Shown: positions 50,014 through 63,059, counted from the first letter of the stretch. The stretch: 64,000 nucleotides of DNA from Aradus depressus (GCA_963662175.1 OY759224.1:34295489-34359488); one strand, 5' to 3'. The notes: generated from the sequence alone by a model not told the origin. A program made the numbers and translations.

Positions 50014-51640
50014 ATGCGCCTTGCAACTCCGAATTTCGTATTTAAAATTAACATTCACGGAGGACATAACCAGTCGAATTTCAGCGATATCAGCCGAGGG
50101 GAGGGGGGAGTTCCAGGGTGGGGGCTCAATTCAAAAATCCCAATAACTGCCGATGTAATGAATGTATCGACATCAAATTTCGTATTTAAAACTAAAATCC
50201 ACTTAGGACATAACCAGTCAAATTTCAGCGATCTTTGGTGAGGGGAGGGGGGAGTTCCGGGGAGGGGGCTCAGTTCAAAAATTCACAACCCCCCTCTCGT
50301 TCACAATTTTGTAACGTCACACACTTTTTTTTCTATTTGGCCTTCAAGAATGCTACATATGAAATTTCATGACAATCCGACCATTAATTAATGAGTTAGC
50401 ACTATTTTTATGCTTAGCCCCCCCTTACAACACCCCCTCCCATTCGAAATTTTGGGGCGCCACATAGCCTATTATTCAATCGGTCTTGAAAGGATGCTAC
50501 ATGTGGAGTTTTATGAATATCCGTCCAGCCCTTGGGGCGTGATGCTGGAACAAACATACAAACAAACCATATATATACCCGTTTCAGTATAGAAGTATAG
50601 AAGCCGGTGGAAGAGAATGGGTAGATAAGCGAATCTGAATTTAAAAATCCCAATAACTGCCGATGTAATGAATGTATCAACATCAAATTTCGTATTTAAA
50701 ATTAAAATCCACTTAGGACATGACCAGTCAAATTTCAGCGATATCAGCCGAGGGGAGGGGGGAGTTCGGGGGTGGGGGCTCAATTCAAAAATCCTAATAA
50801 CTGCCGATGTAATGATTGTATCAACATCAAATTTCGTATTTAAAACTAAAATCCACTTAGGACATAACCAGTCAAATTTCAGCGATCTTTGCTGAGGGGA
50901 GGGGGGAGTTCCGGGGAGGGGGCTCAGTTCAATAATTCACAACCCCCCTCCCGTTCACAATTTTGTGACGTCGCACACTTTTCTTTTCTATTTGGCCTTC
51001 AAGAATACTACATATGAAATTTCATGACAATCCAACCATTAATCAATGAGTTAGCACTATTTTTATGCTTAGCCCCCCCTTACAACCCCCCCTCCCGTTC
51101 GAAATTTTGGGGCGCCTCATAGCCTATTATTCATGTGAAGTTTTATGAATATCCGTCCAGCCGTTTGGGCGTGATGCTGGTATAAACATACAAACAAACC
51201 CCGTTTCAGTATAGAAGTATAGAAGCCAGTGGAAGAGAATGGGTAGATAAGCGCAACTGAATTTAAAAATCCCAATAACTGCCGATGTAATGATTGTATC
51301 GACATCAAATTTCGTATTTAAAACTAAAATCCACTTAGGACATAACCAGTCAAATTTCAGCGATCTTTGCTAAGGGGAGGGGGGAGTTCCGGGGTGGGGG
51401 CTCAATTCAAAAATCCTAATAACTGCCGATGTAATGAATGTATCGACATCAAATTTTGTATTTAAAATTAAAATCCACTTAGGACATGACCAGTCAAATT
51501 TCAGCGATATCAGCCGAGAGGAGGGGGGAGTTCCGGGGTGGGGGCTCAATTCGAAAATCCTAATAACTGCCGATGTAATGATTGTATCGACATCAAATTT
51601 CGTATTTAAAACTAAAATCCACTTAGGACATAACCAGTCA
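50014..51640 (+). repeat. 145-bp DR-A-type modules in and around Helitron sequence
   Basis: TAACTGCCGATGTAATGAAT, CATCAAATTTCGTATTTAAA, CATAACCAGTCAAATTTCAG, GGGGAGGGGGGAGTTCC and GGGGGCTCAATTC repeat at roughly 145-base intervals (from about 50010, 50144, 50655, 50803, 51276, 51421 and 51565). Between them are two copies of the Helitron 5' end region (CAAACCCCGTTTCAGTATAG near 50585 and 51205). Confidence 0.85.
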
Positions 51641-51721
51641 AACCACTCCTAAAAGTCTTTTAAATTCTTCAACAGTACATTCATGATGTTATAATTTTCA
51701 ATTATTCATACGGAATAAGGC

Positions 51722-52290
51722 TTATAGTCCTTCAACGTCAAACACCCCAGCTAGTAAGTTTTTAGGACCCCTGGGCATCACAGCTAGTATGCGTCTTTCA
51801 ACGGCGGAAACCACAGATAGTGAATACTTAGCATCGCTGGACATCCTAGCCAGTGCGTACTTAAGAACGCTATTGACCGCAGCTAGTAAATGCCTTGCAA
51901 CAGCGGACCCCACAGCGAATACATAGTTACTACTACTACATGTGAAATTCATGCCAATCCGCTTACACTTTAACAGTACATTCATGATGTTATAATTTTC
52001 AATTATTCAAACGGAATAAGGCTTATAGTCCTTCAACTATAGCAACGCTAGTAAGTTTTTAGGACCCCTGGGCACCACAGCTAGTATGCGCCTTTCAACG
52101 GCGGAAACCACAGCTAGTGAATACTTAGCTTCGCTGGACGTCCTAGCCAGTGCGAACTTAAGAACGTTTGTGACCACAGCTAATATATGCCTTGCAACGC
52201 TGGGCACCACATCTAGTACGTAGTTAGGAACGCTGGGCACCAAAGGTAGTATATGCCTTGCAACGGCGGATCCCACAGCTAGTACGTAGT
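51722..52290 (-). repeat. diverged minisatellite units (transition zone)
   Basis: Older, variable 60-66-base units with CTAGTA and CTTTCAACGGCGG words. Minus-strand frames share SSDAKYSLSVVSAVERRILA with the unit at the far copy (61947-62579), showing that both large elements inherited this edge. Confidence 0.8.
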
Positions 52291-55200
52291 TAGAACGCTG
52301 GTCACCGCAGCTAGTATGTGCCTCGCAAGAGCGGACCCCACAGCTAGTACGAAGTTAGGAACGCTGGGCACCACAGCTAGTAAGTGCCTTGCAACAGCGG
52401 ACCCCACAGCTAGTACGTAGTTAGAACCACTGGGCATCACAGCTAGTATGTGTTTTGCAACGGCGGACCCCACAGCTAGTACGTAGTTAGAAACGCTGAG
52501 CATCACAGCTAGTATGCTTTTGCAACGACGGACCCCACAGCTAGTACGATTTTAGGAACGCTGGGCCCTACAGGTAGTAGGTGCCTTGCAACGGCGGACC
52601 CCACAGCTAGTACGTTTTTAGGAACGCTGGGCCCTACAGGTAGTAGGTGCCTTGCAACTGCGGACCCCACAGATAGTATGTAGTTAGAACCACAGGGCAT
52701 CACAGCTAGTATGAGTTTTGCAACGGCGGACCCCACAGCTAGTACGTAGTTAGAAACGCTGAGCATCACAGCTAGTATGCTTTTGCAACGACGGACCCCA
52801 CAGCTAGTACTTTTTTAGGAACGCTGGGCCCTACAGGTAGTAGGTGCCTTGCAACTGCGGACCCCACAGATAGTATGTAGTTAGAACCACAGGGCATCAC
52901 AGCTAGTATGAGTTTTGCAACGGCGGACCCCACAGCTAGTACGTAGTTAGAAACGCTGAGCATCACAGCTAGTATGCTTTTGCAACGACGGACCCCACAG
53001 CTAGTACTTTTTTAGGAACGCTGGGCCCTACAGGTAGTAGGTGCCTTGCAACGACGGACCCCACAGCTAGTACTTTTTTAGGAACGCTGGGCCCTACAGG
53101 TAGTAGGTGCCTTGCAACGACGGACCCCACAGCTAGTACTTTTTTAGGAACGCTGGGCCCTACAGGTAGTAGGTGCCTTGCAACGACGGACCCCACAGAT
53201 AGTATGTAGTTAGAACCACAGGGCATCATAGCTAGTATGCTTTTGCAACGACGGACCCCACAGATAGTACTTTTTTAGGAACGCTGGGCCCTACAGGTAG
53301 TAGGTGCCTTGCAACGACGGACCCCACAGCTAGTACTTTTTTAGGAACGCTGGGCCCTACAGGTAGTAGGTGCCTTGCAACGACGGACCCCACAGATAGT
53401 ATGTAGTTAGAACCACAGGGCATCATAGCTAGTATGCTTTTGCAACGACGGACCCCACAGATAGTACTTTTTTAGGAACGCTGGGCCCTACAGGTAGTAG
53501 GTGCCTTGCAACGACGGACCCCACAGATAGTATGTAGTTAGAAACGCTGAGCATCACAGCTAGTATGCTTTTGCAACGACGGACCCCACAGCTAGTACTT
53601 TTTTAGGAACGCTGGGCCCTACAGGTAGTAGGTGCCTTGCAACGACGGACCCCACAGATAGTATGTAGTTAGAACCACAGGGCATCATAGCTAGTATGCT
53701 TTTGCAACGACGGACCCCACAGATAGTACTTTTTTAGGAACGCTGGGCCCTACAGGTAGTAGGTGCCTTGCAACGACGGACCCCACAGCTAGTACTTTTT
53801 TAGGAACGCTGGGCCCTACAGGTAGTAGGTGCCTTGCAACGACGGACCCCACAGATAGTATGTAGTTAGAACCACAGGGCATCATAGCTAGTATGCTTTT
53901 GCAACGACGGACCCCACAGATAGTACTTTTTTAGGAACGCTGGGCCCTACAGGTAGTAGGTGCCTTGCAACGACGGACCCCACAGCTAGTACTTTTTTAG
54001 GAACGCTGGGCCCTACAGGTAGTAGGTGCCTTGCAACGACGGACCCCACAGCTAGTACTTTTTTAGGAACGCTGGGCCCTACAGGTAGTAGGTGCCTTGC
54101 AACGACGGACCCCACAGCTAGTACTTTTTTAGGAACGCTGGGCCCTACAGGTAGTAGGTGCCTTGCAACGACGGACCCCACAGCTAGTACTTTTTTAGGA
54201 ACGCTGGGCCCTACAGGTAGTAGGTGCCTTGCAACGACGGACCCCACAGATAGTATGTAGTTAGAAACGCTGAGCATCACAGCTAGTATGCTTTTGCAAC
54301 GACGGACCCCACAGCTAGTACTTTTTTAGGAACGCTGGGCCCTACAGGTAGTAGGTGCCTTGCAACGACGGACCCCACAGCTAGTACTTTTTTAGGAACG
54401 CTGGGCCCTACAGGTAGTAGGTGCCTTGCAACGACGGACCCCACAGCTAGTACTTTTTTAGGAACGCTGGGCCCTACAGGTAGTAGGTGCCTTGCAACGA
54501 CGGACCCCACAGCTAGTACTTTTTTAGGAACGCTGGGCCCTACAGGTAGTAGGTGCCTTGCAACGACGGACCCCACAGCTAGTACTTTTTTAGGAACGCT
54601 GGGCCCTACAGGTAGTAGGTGCCTTGCAACGACGGACCCCACAGCTAGTACTTTTTTAGGAACGCTGGGCCCTACAGGTAGTAGGTGCCTTGCAACGACG
54701 GACCCCACAGATAGTATGTAGTTAGAAACGCTGAGCATCACAGCTAGTATGCTTTTGCAACGACGGACCCCACAGCTAGTACTTTTTTAGGAACGCTGGG
54801 CCCTACAGGTAGTAGGTGCCTTGCAACGACGGACCCCACAGCTAGTACTTTTTTAGGAACGCTGGGCCCTACAGGTAGTAGGTGCCTTGCAACGACGGAC
54901 CCCACAGATAGTATGTAGTTAGAACCACAGGGCATCATAGCTAGTATGCTTTTGCAACGACGGACCCCACAGATAGTACTTTTTTAGGAACGCTGGGCCC
55001 TACAGGTAGTAGGTGCCTTGCAACGACGGACCCCACAGCTAGTACTTTTTTAGGAACGCTGGGCCCTACAGGTAGTAGGTGCCTTGCAACGACGGACCCC
55101 ACAGATAGTATGTAGTTAGAACCACAGGGCATCATAGCTAGTATGCTTTTGCAACGACGGACCCCACAGATAGTACTTTTTTAGGAACGCTGGGCCCTAC

Positions 55201-58200
55201 AGGTAGTAGGTGCCTTGCAACGACGGACCCCACAGCTAGTACTTTTTTAGGAACGCTGGGCCCTACAGGTAGTAGGTGCCTTGCAACGACGGACCCCACA
55301 GCTAGTACTTTTTTAGGAACGCTGGGCCCTACAGGTAGTAGGTGCCTTGCAACGACGGACCCCACAGATAGTATGTAGTTAGAACCACAGGGCATCATAG
55401 CTAGTATGCTTTTGCAACGACGGACCCCACAGATAGTACTTTTTTAGGAACGCTGGGCCCTACAGGTAGTAGGTGCCTTGCAACGACGGACCCCACAGCT
55501 AGTACTTTTTTAGGAACGCTGGGCCCTACAGGTAGTAGGTGCCTTGCAACGACGGACCCCACAGATAGTATGTAGTTAGAACCACAGGGCATCATAGCTA
55601 GTATGCTTTTGCAACGACGGACCCCACAGATAGTACTTTTTTAGGAACGCTGGGCCCTACAGGTAGTAGGTGCCTTGCAACGACGGACCCCACAGCTAGT
55701 ACTTTTTTAGGAACGCTGGGCCCTACAGGTAGTAGGTGCCTTGCAACGACGGACCCCACAGCTAGTACTTTTTTAGGAACGCTGGGCCCTACAGGTAGTA
55801 GGTGCCTTGCAACGACGGACCCCACAGCTAGTACTTTTTTAGGAACGCTGGGCCCTACAGGTAGTAGGTGCCTTGCAACGACGGACCCCACAGATAGTAT
55901 GTAGTTAGAACCACAGGGCATCATAGCTAGTATGCTTTTGCAACGACGGACCCCACAGATAGTACTTTTTTAGGAACGCTGGGCCCTACAGGTAGTAGGT
56001 GCCTTGCAACGACGGACCCCACAGCTAGTACTTTTTTAGGAACGCTGGGCCCTACAGGTAGTAGGTGCCTTGCAACGACGGACCCCACAGATAGTATGTA
56101 GTTAGAACCACAGGGCATCATAGCTAGTATGCTTTTGCAACGACGGACCCCACAGATAGTACTTTTTTAGGAACGCTGGGCCCTACAGGTAGTAGGTGCC
56201 TTGCAACGACGGACCCCACAGCTAGTACTTTTTTAGGAACGCTGGGCCCTACAGGTAGTAGGTGCCTTGCAACGACGGACCCCACAGCTAGTACTTTTTT
56301 AGGAACGCTGGGCCCTACAGGTAGTAGGTGCCTTGCAACGACGGACCCCACAGATAGTATGTAGTTAGAACCACAGGGCATCATAGCTAGTATGCTTTTG
56401 CAACGACGGACCCCACAGATAGTACTTTTTTAGGAACGCTGGGCCCTACAGGTAGTAGGTGCCTTGCAACGACGGACCCCACAGCTAGTACTTTTTTAGG
56501 AACGCTGGGCCCTACAGGTAGTAGGTGCCTTGCAACGACGGACCCCACAGCTAGTACTTTTTTAGGAACGCTGGGCCCTACAGGTAGTAGGTGCCTTGCA
56601 ACGACGGACCCCACAGCTAGTACTTTTTTAGGAACGCTGGGCCCTACAGGTAGTAGGTGCCTTGCAACGACGGACCCCACAGCTAGTACTTTTTTAGGAA
56701 CGCTGGGCCCTACAGGTAGTAGGTGCCTTGCAACGACGGACCCCACAGATAGTATGTAGTTAGAACCACAGGGCATCATAGCTAGTATGCTTTTGCAACG
56801 ACGGACCCCACAGATAGTACTTTTTTAGGAACGCTGGGCCCTACAGGTAGTAGGTGCCTTGCAACGACGGACCCCACAGCTAGTACTTTTTTAGGAACGC
56901 TGGGCCCTACAGGTAGTAGGTGCCTTGCAACGACGGACCCCACAGCTAGTACTTTTTTAGGAACGCTGGGCCCTACAGGTAGTAGGTGCCTTGCAACGAC
57001 GGACCCCACAGATAGTATGTAGTTAGAACCACAGGGCATCATAGCTAGTATGCTTTTGCAACGACGGACCCCACAGATAGTACTTTTTTAGGAACGCTGG
57101 GCCCTACAGGTAGTAGGTGCCTTGCAACGACGGACCCCACAGCTAGTACTTTTTTAGGAACGCTGGGCCCTACAGGTAGTAGGTGCCTTGCAACGACGGA
57201 CCCCACAGCTAGTACTTTTTTAGGAACGCTGGGCCCTACAGGTAGTAGGTGCCTTGCAACGACGGACCCCACAGATAGTATGTAGTTAGAACCACAGGGC
57301 ATCATAGCTAGTATGCTTTTGCAACGACGGACCCCACAGATAGTACTTTTTTAGGAACGCTGGGCCCTACAGGTAGTAGGTGCCTTGCAACGACGGACCC
57401 CACAGCTAGTACTTTTTTAGGAACGCTGGGCCCTACAGGTAGTAGGTGCCTTGCAACGACGGACCCCACAGATAGTATGTAGTTAGAACCACAGGGCATC
57501 ATAGCTAGTATGCTTTTGCAACGACGGACCCCACAGATAGTACTTTTTTAGGAACGCTGGGCCCTACAGGTAGTAGGTGCCTTGCAACGACGGACCCCAC
57601 AGCTAGTACTTTTTTAGGAACGCTGGGCCCTACAGGTAGTAGGTGCCTTGCAACGACGGACCCCACAGATAGTATGTAGTTAGAACCACAGGGCATCATA
57701 GCTAGTATGCTTTTGCAACGACGGACCCCACAGATAGTACTTTTTTAGGAACGCTGGGCCCTACAGGTAGTAGGTGCCTTGCAACGACGGACCCCACAGC
57801 TAGTACTTTTTTAGGAACGCTGGGCCCTACAGGTAGTAGGTGCCTTGCAACGACGGACCCCACAGCTAGTACTTTTTTAGGAACGCTGGGCCCTACAGGT
57901 AGTAGGTGCCTTGCAACGACGGACCCCACAGATAGTATGTAGTTAGAACCACAGGGCATCATAGCTAGTATGCTTTTGCAACGACGGACCCCACAGATAG
58001 TACTTTTTTAGGAACGCTGGGCCCTACAGGTAGTAGGTGCCTTGCAACGACGGACCCCACAGCTAGTACTTTTTTAGGAACGCTGGGCCCTACAGGTAGT
58101 AGGTGCCTTGCAACGACGGACCCCACAGATAGTATGTAGTTAGAACCACAGGGCATCATAGCTAGTATGCTTTTGCAACGACGGACCCCACAGCTAGTAC

Positions 58201-59045
58201 TTTTTTAGGAACGCTGGGCCCTACAGGTAGTAGGTGCCTTGCAACGACGGACCCCACAGCTAGTACTTTTTTAGGAACGCTGGGCCCTACAGGTAGTAGG
58301 TGCCTTGCAACGACGGACCCCACAGATAGTATGTAGTTAGAACCACAGGGCATCATAGCTAGTATGCTTTTGCAACGACGGACCCCACAGATAGTACTTT
58401 TTTAGGAACGCTGGGCCCTACAGGTAGTAGGTGCCTTGCAACGACGGACCCCACAGATAGTATGTAGTTAGAACCACAGGGCATCATAGCTAGTATGCTT
58501 TTGCAACGACGGACCCCACAGATAGTACTTTTTTAGGAACGCTGGGCCCTACAGGTAGTAGGTGCCTTGCAACGACGGACCCCACAGATAGTATGTAGTT
58601 AGAACCACAGGGCATCATAGCTAGTATGCTTTTGCAACGACGGACCCCACAGATAGTACTTTTTTAGGAACGCTGGGCCCTACAGGTAGTAGGTGCCTTG
58701 CAACGACGGACCCCACAGCTAGTACTTTTTTAGGAACGCTGGGCCCTACAGGTAGTAGGTGCCTTGCAACGACGGACCCCACAGATAGTATGTAGTTAGA
58801 ACCACAGGGCATCATAGCTAGTATGCTTTTGCAACGACGGACCCCACAGATAGTACTTTTTTAGGAACGCTGGGCCCTACAGGTAGTAGGTGCCTTGCAA
58901 CGACGGACCCCACAGATAGTACGTTTTTAGGAACGCTGGGCCCTACAGGTAGTAGGTGCCTTGCAACTGCGGACCCCACAGATAGAATGTAGTTAGAACC
59001 ACAGGGCATCATAGCTAGTATGAGTTTTGCAACGGCGGACCCCAC
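52291..59045 (-). repeat. higher-order minisatellite of 66- and 65-bp monomers
   Basis: About one hundred monomers. Type A (66 bp) runs GGACCCCACAGCTAGTACTT.., CTGGGCCCTACAGGTAGTAG; type B (65 bp) runs GGACCCCACAGATAGTATGT.., ACAGGGCATCATAGCTAGTA. They form blocks of one B plus n copies of A, giving periods of 131, 197, 263, 329, 395 and 461 bases (n = 1 to 6). Within the homogeneous core (about 52970-58900) units are nearly identical. Because A is 22 codons and B is one base short, the minus-strand frame (ARHLLPVGPSVPKKVL repeat) stays open through each block and stops shortly after B. No evidence that it is translated. Confidence 0.96.
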
Positions 59046-59345
59046 AGCTTGTACCTACGTAGTTAAATATGCTGGGCCACACTGCTAGCGCCTTGCAACA
59101 GCAGACCACACAGCTAGTACGTAATTAGGAACGCTGGGCATCACAGCTAGTAAATGTCTTGTAGGTGCCTTGCAACAGCAAACCCCACAGCCAGTACATA
59201 GTTAGGAACGCTGGGGCTGAGCACTACAGCTAGTAAGTGCCTTGCAACAGCGGACCCCACAGCTAGTACGATATTAGGAACGCTGGGCATCACAGCTAGT
59301 AAATGTCTTGCAACAGTGAACCCCACAGCGAATACATAGTTACTA
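59046..59345 (-). repeat. diverged minisatellite units (right edge)
   Basis: Drifted units (CACACTGCTAGCGCCTTGCA, CACAGCCAGTACATAGTTAG) bordering the homogeneous core; nearly the same run recurs at 62750-63040 in the second element. Confidence 0.85.
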
Positions 59346-60620
59346 CTACTACATGTGAAATTCATGACAATCCGATTACCCTTCAATGATTCAGCATTAT
59401 TTTTATGCTTAGCCCCCCCTCCCAAATTTTTAAAATGTCACATAGTGTATTTTTTTATTTGACCATCAAGAATACTACATGTGAAATTTCGTGACAATCC
59501 AATCATCCGTTAATGACTATCACTATCTTCAAATTTAGGCCTACCCCCATAACCCCCCTCCCGTTCACAATTTTTTGACGTCACACACCCTATTTTTCTA
59601 TTTGGCCTTTATGAATACTTCATGTGAAATTTCGTGACAATCCGATCATCCGTTAATGACTTATCACTATACTTATACTTAGGCCCCCATCAACCCACCC
59701 TCCCTTTAAAAATTTTGTGACATATACACCCTATATTTCTATTTGGCTTTTAAGAATACTACATGTGAAATTCCATGACAATACGACCAACCGTTATTGA
59801 GCTAGCACCATATTTATACTTAGGCCCCCCCGCCAATACCTCCCCTCCCGTACAAAATTTTGAGCCGTTACACTGCCTATTTTTTTATTTGGTCTTCAGG
59901 AATACTCCATGTGAAACTTTGTGACAATTCGACCAACCGTTAATGAGCTAGCTCTATATTTATACTTAGGCCCCCCCACAACCCCCCCTCCCGTTCAAAA
60001 CTTTGGGACGCCACACACCTTTTTTTCCTATTTGGCTTTTAAAAATACTACGTGAAATTTCATGACGATTCGCCCATTAGTTAATGAGTTAGCTCTATAT
60101 TTATACTTAGGCCCCCCCACAACCCCCCCTCCCGTTCAAAACTTTGGGACGCCACACACTTTTTTTTCCTACTTGGCTTTTAAAAATACTACATGTGAAA
60201 TTTCATGACGATTCGCCCATTAGTTAATGAGTTAGCTCTATATTTATACTTAGGCCCCCCCACAACCCCCCCTCCCGTTCAAAACTTTGGGACGCCACAC
60301 ACCTTTTTTTCCTGTTTGGCTTTCAAAAAGACTACGTGTGAAATTTCATGACGATTCGCCCATTAGTTAATGAGTTAGCTCTATATTTATACTTAGGCCC
60401 CCCCACAACCCCCCCTCCCGTTCAAAACTTTGGGACGCCACACACCTTTTTTTCCTGTTTGGCTTTCAAAAAGACTACGTGTGAAATTTCATGACGATTC
60501 GCCCATTAGTTAATGAGTTAGCTCTATATTTATACTTAGGCCCCCCTTACAACCCCCCCTCCCGTTCAAAATTTTGGGACGCCACATAGCCTATTATTCA
60601 ATCAGGCTCAAGAGAATGCT
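59346..60620 (+). repeat. 142-bp tandem repeat, about nine copies
   Basis: Each unit has CATGTGAAATTTCATGACAA or a variant, CGTTAATGAGTTAGC, TATTTATACTTAGGCCCCCC and CCCGTTCAAAACTTTGGGAC. Spacing is 141-144 bases. The last four copies (59990-60580) are nearly identical; those to the left are progressively diverged. Confidence 0.9.
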
Positions 60621-60677
60621 ACATGGGAAGTTTCATAAAAATCCGTCCAGCGGTTTGGGCGTGATGCTGGAACAAAC

Positions 60678-60710
60678 ATACATACATACATACATACATA
60701 CATACATACA
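60678..60710 (+). repeat. CATA microsatellite
   Basis: About eight CATA units followed by CAAA units, near the 5' end of the Helitron. Confidence 0.9.
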
Positions 60711-60939
60711 TACAAACAAACATACAAACAAACAAACAAACCCCGTTTCAGCTTTATTAATATAGATTATATCACAATGTACACAAGTTTTAATTTGTGT
60801 TCATATCTATACATACATCTTTTTTTTTTTGGCATTTTTCTTCCATAGTGGATCGGTGTCACCATATTTAAAGTCAGTCTGAAGGTTGTGCTGACGTTGG
60901 CATAATCCGAAACCAGCACACTCTATGGCTCTGTCAGTT

Positions 60940-61838
60940 AACAAATATTAAATCTATAAACCGTTAAAAAGCAAGAAATTTCAAGAATGGAGTCTACCGA
61001 GCTCAGGATCGCCACTTAGAAATCTAGCTGAGGCACTTAGGTCAGATGTTTTAATCGGGAAGTTAAAAATAACTTTGAGCACTTCGTCCTTCGGATGGGA
61101 CATTAAGCGATGATCCAGGGCTTTTTCGAATGTGAGGTACTCGATAATGAGACGTATGTTATGTAAATAAACCTGGGTAGGTCAATTTCCACTTAGGTTG
61201 AAAGCCTTGAGCACGTCGTCCTTCGGATGGGACTTTCCGGATATATCTGAATCTGTAGTATCAGTTTTAACAATTATTAAGCCTATAAACCGTTAAATAG
61301 CTCGAATTTTTTGAAAAACATTTTTATTTTGATTTTTGTGTAGGATTCAGATAATCCGGTCGTTCTCTATCAGTTTTAACAAATATTTAATCTATAAACC
61401 GTTAAAAAGCGAGAAATTTGAAGAATGGAGTCTACCGAGCTCAGGATTGCCACTTAGAAATCTAGCTGAGGCACTTAGGTCAGATGTTTTAATCGGGAAG
61501 CTAAAAATAACTTTGAGCACGTCGTCCTTCGGATGGGACATTAAGCAATGATCCAGGGCTTTTTCGAATGTGAGGTACTCGATAATGAGACGTATGTTAT
61601 GTAAATAAACCTGGGTAGGTCAATTTCTACTTAGGTTGAAAATAGCCTTGAGCACGTCGTCCTTCGGATGGGACTTTTCGGATAAATCTGAATCTGTCGT
61701 ATCAGTTTTAACAATTATTAAGCCTATAAACCGTTAAATAGCGCAAATTTTTTGAAAAACATTTTTATTTTGATTTTTGTGTAGGATTCAGATAATCCGG
61801 TCGTTCTCTATCAGTTTTAACAAATATTAAATCTATAG
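60940..61838 (+). repeat. 438-bp direct repeat, two copies plus start of a third
   Basis: AAATCTATAAACCGTTAAAA, GGAGTCTACCGAGCTCAGGA, AGATGTTTTAATCGGGAAG, two SINE-A middle modules (CGTCCTTCGGATGGGAC) and a DR-B phrase (GATAATCCGGTCGTTCTCTA) recur at a distance of 438 bases. A third unit starts at about 61817 and is interrupted by the Helitron end at 61839, giving a natural empty site. Confidence 0.9.
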
Positions 61839-61974
61839 CAGTTATACCCGGCGTTGCCCGGGGAACTTTGATTTTTCTCCCAATATCTTCTATAACGCTA
61901 TTCAGTTCCTCGACAGTACATTCATGATGTTATAATTTTCAATTATTCATACGGAATAAGGCTTATAGTCCTTC

Positions 61975-63050
61975 AGCTGTTGTAACGCTAGTAAGTTTTT
62001 AGGACCCCTGGGCACCACAGCTAGTATGCGCCTTTCAACGGCGGAAGCCACACCTAGTGAATACTTAGCATCGCTGGACGTCCTAGTCAGTGCGTACTTA
62101 AGAACGTTTGTGACCACAGCTAGTATGTGGTTTGCAACGCTGAGCACCACAGCTAGTGCGTAGTTGGGAATGCTGGGCATCATAGCTAGTATGTGCCTTG
62201 CGACGGCGGACCCAACAGCTAGTACGTAGTTAGGAACGCTGGTCACCACAGCTAGTATGTGCCTCGCAACAGCGGACCCCACAGCTAGTACGAAGTTAGG
62301 AACGCTGGGCATCACAGCTATTAAGTGCCTTGCAACAGCGGACCCCACAGCTAGTATGTAGTTAAATACGCTGGGCATTACAGTTAGTAAGTGCTTTGCA
62401 ACAGCGAACTTCACAGCTAGTACATAGTTAGGAACGCTGGGCACTACAGCTAGTAAATGCCTTGCAACAACGGACCCCACAGCTAGTACGAAGTTAGGAA
62501 CGCTGGGCACTACAGCTAGTAAATGCCTTGCAACAACGGACCCCACAGCTAGTACGATATTAGGAACCCTGGGCATCACAGCTAGTATGCTTTTGCAACG
62601 ACGGACCCCACAGCTAGTACGTTTTTAGGAACGCTGGGCCCTACAGGTAGTAGGTGCCTTGCAACTGCGAACCCCACAGATAGTATGTAGTTAGAACCAC
62701 AGGGCATCACAGCTAGTATGAGTTTTGCAACGGCGGACCCCACAGCTTGTACCTACGTAGTTAAATATGCTGGGCCACACTGCTAGCGCCTTTCAACAGC
62801 AGACCCCACAGCTAGTACGTAATTAGAAACGCTGGGCATTACAGCTAGTAAATGTCTTATAGGTGCCTTGCAACAGCGAACCCCACAGCCAGTACATAGT
62901 TAGGAACGCTGGGGCTGCGCACTACAGCTAGTAAGTACCTTGCAACAGCGGACCCCACAGCTAGTACGATATTAGGAACGCTGGACATCACAGCTAGTAA
63001 ATGTCTTGCAACAGTGAGCCCCACAGCGAATACATAGTTACTACTACTAC
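61975..63050 (-). repeat. short minisatellite array of the second Helitron
   Basis: About sixteen diverged 66-bp units. The minus-strand frame is open for 210 codons (61947-62579) despite many substitutions, with the same 22-residue period (SVPNFVLAVGSVVARHLL). Only one type A/type B pair of the homogeneous kind is present (62585-62745). Confidence 0.92.
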
Positions 63051-63059
63051 ATGTGAAAT

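Larger units (their letters stand above)
49481..60766 (-). mobile_element. 11.3-kb Helitron-like element filled with minisatellites
   Basis: Read on the minus strand it starts TCTATATTAATAAAGCTGAA (60766 down), preceded by A, and ends CAACGCCGGGTATTACTGCTAG at 49481, followed by T; these are Helitron termini including the 3' hairpin and CTAG, in an AT target. Termini match the short Helitron at 44360. No Rep or helicase coding is visible in 11 kb. Internal order from the left: subterminal block, old minisatellite units (49620-50010), DR-A-type 145-bp modules (50014-51640), further copies of the 3' subterminal block (51670, 51970), the main array (to 59340), 142-bp repeats and a CATA microsatellite (60678-60710). 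It is likely composite, grown by internal duplication. Confidence 0.82.

Noticed and set aside
50014..51652. 75-90-codon frames in the 145-bp modules
   Set aside because: Repeat-driven open frames present on both strands, with no conserved domain.
52291..59045. Series of true small protein genes on the minus strand
   Set aside because: The frames are a consequence of the 66-bp period; they lack promoters, vary only by repeat number and stop at each 65-bp monomer.
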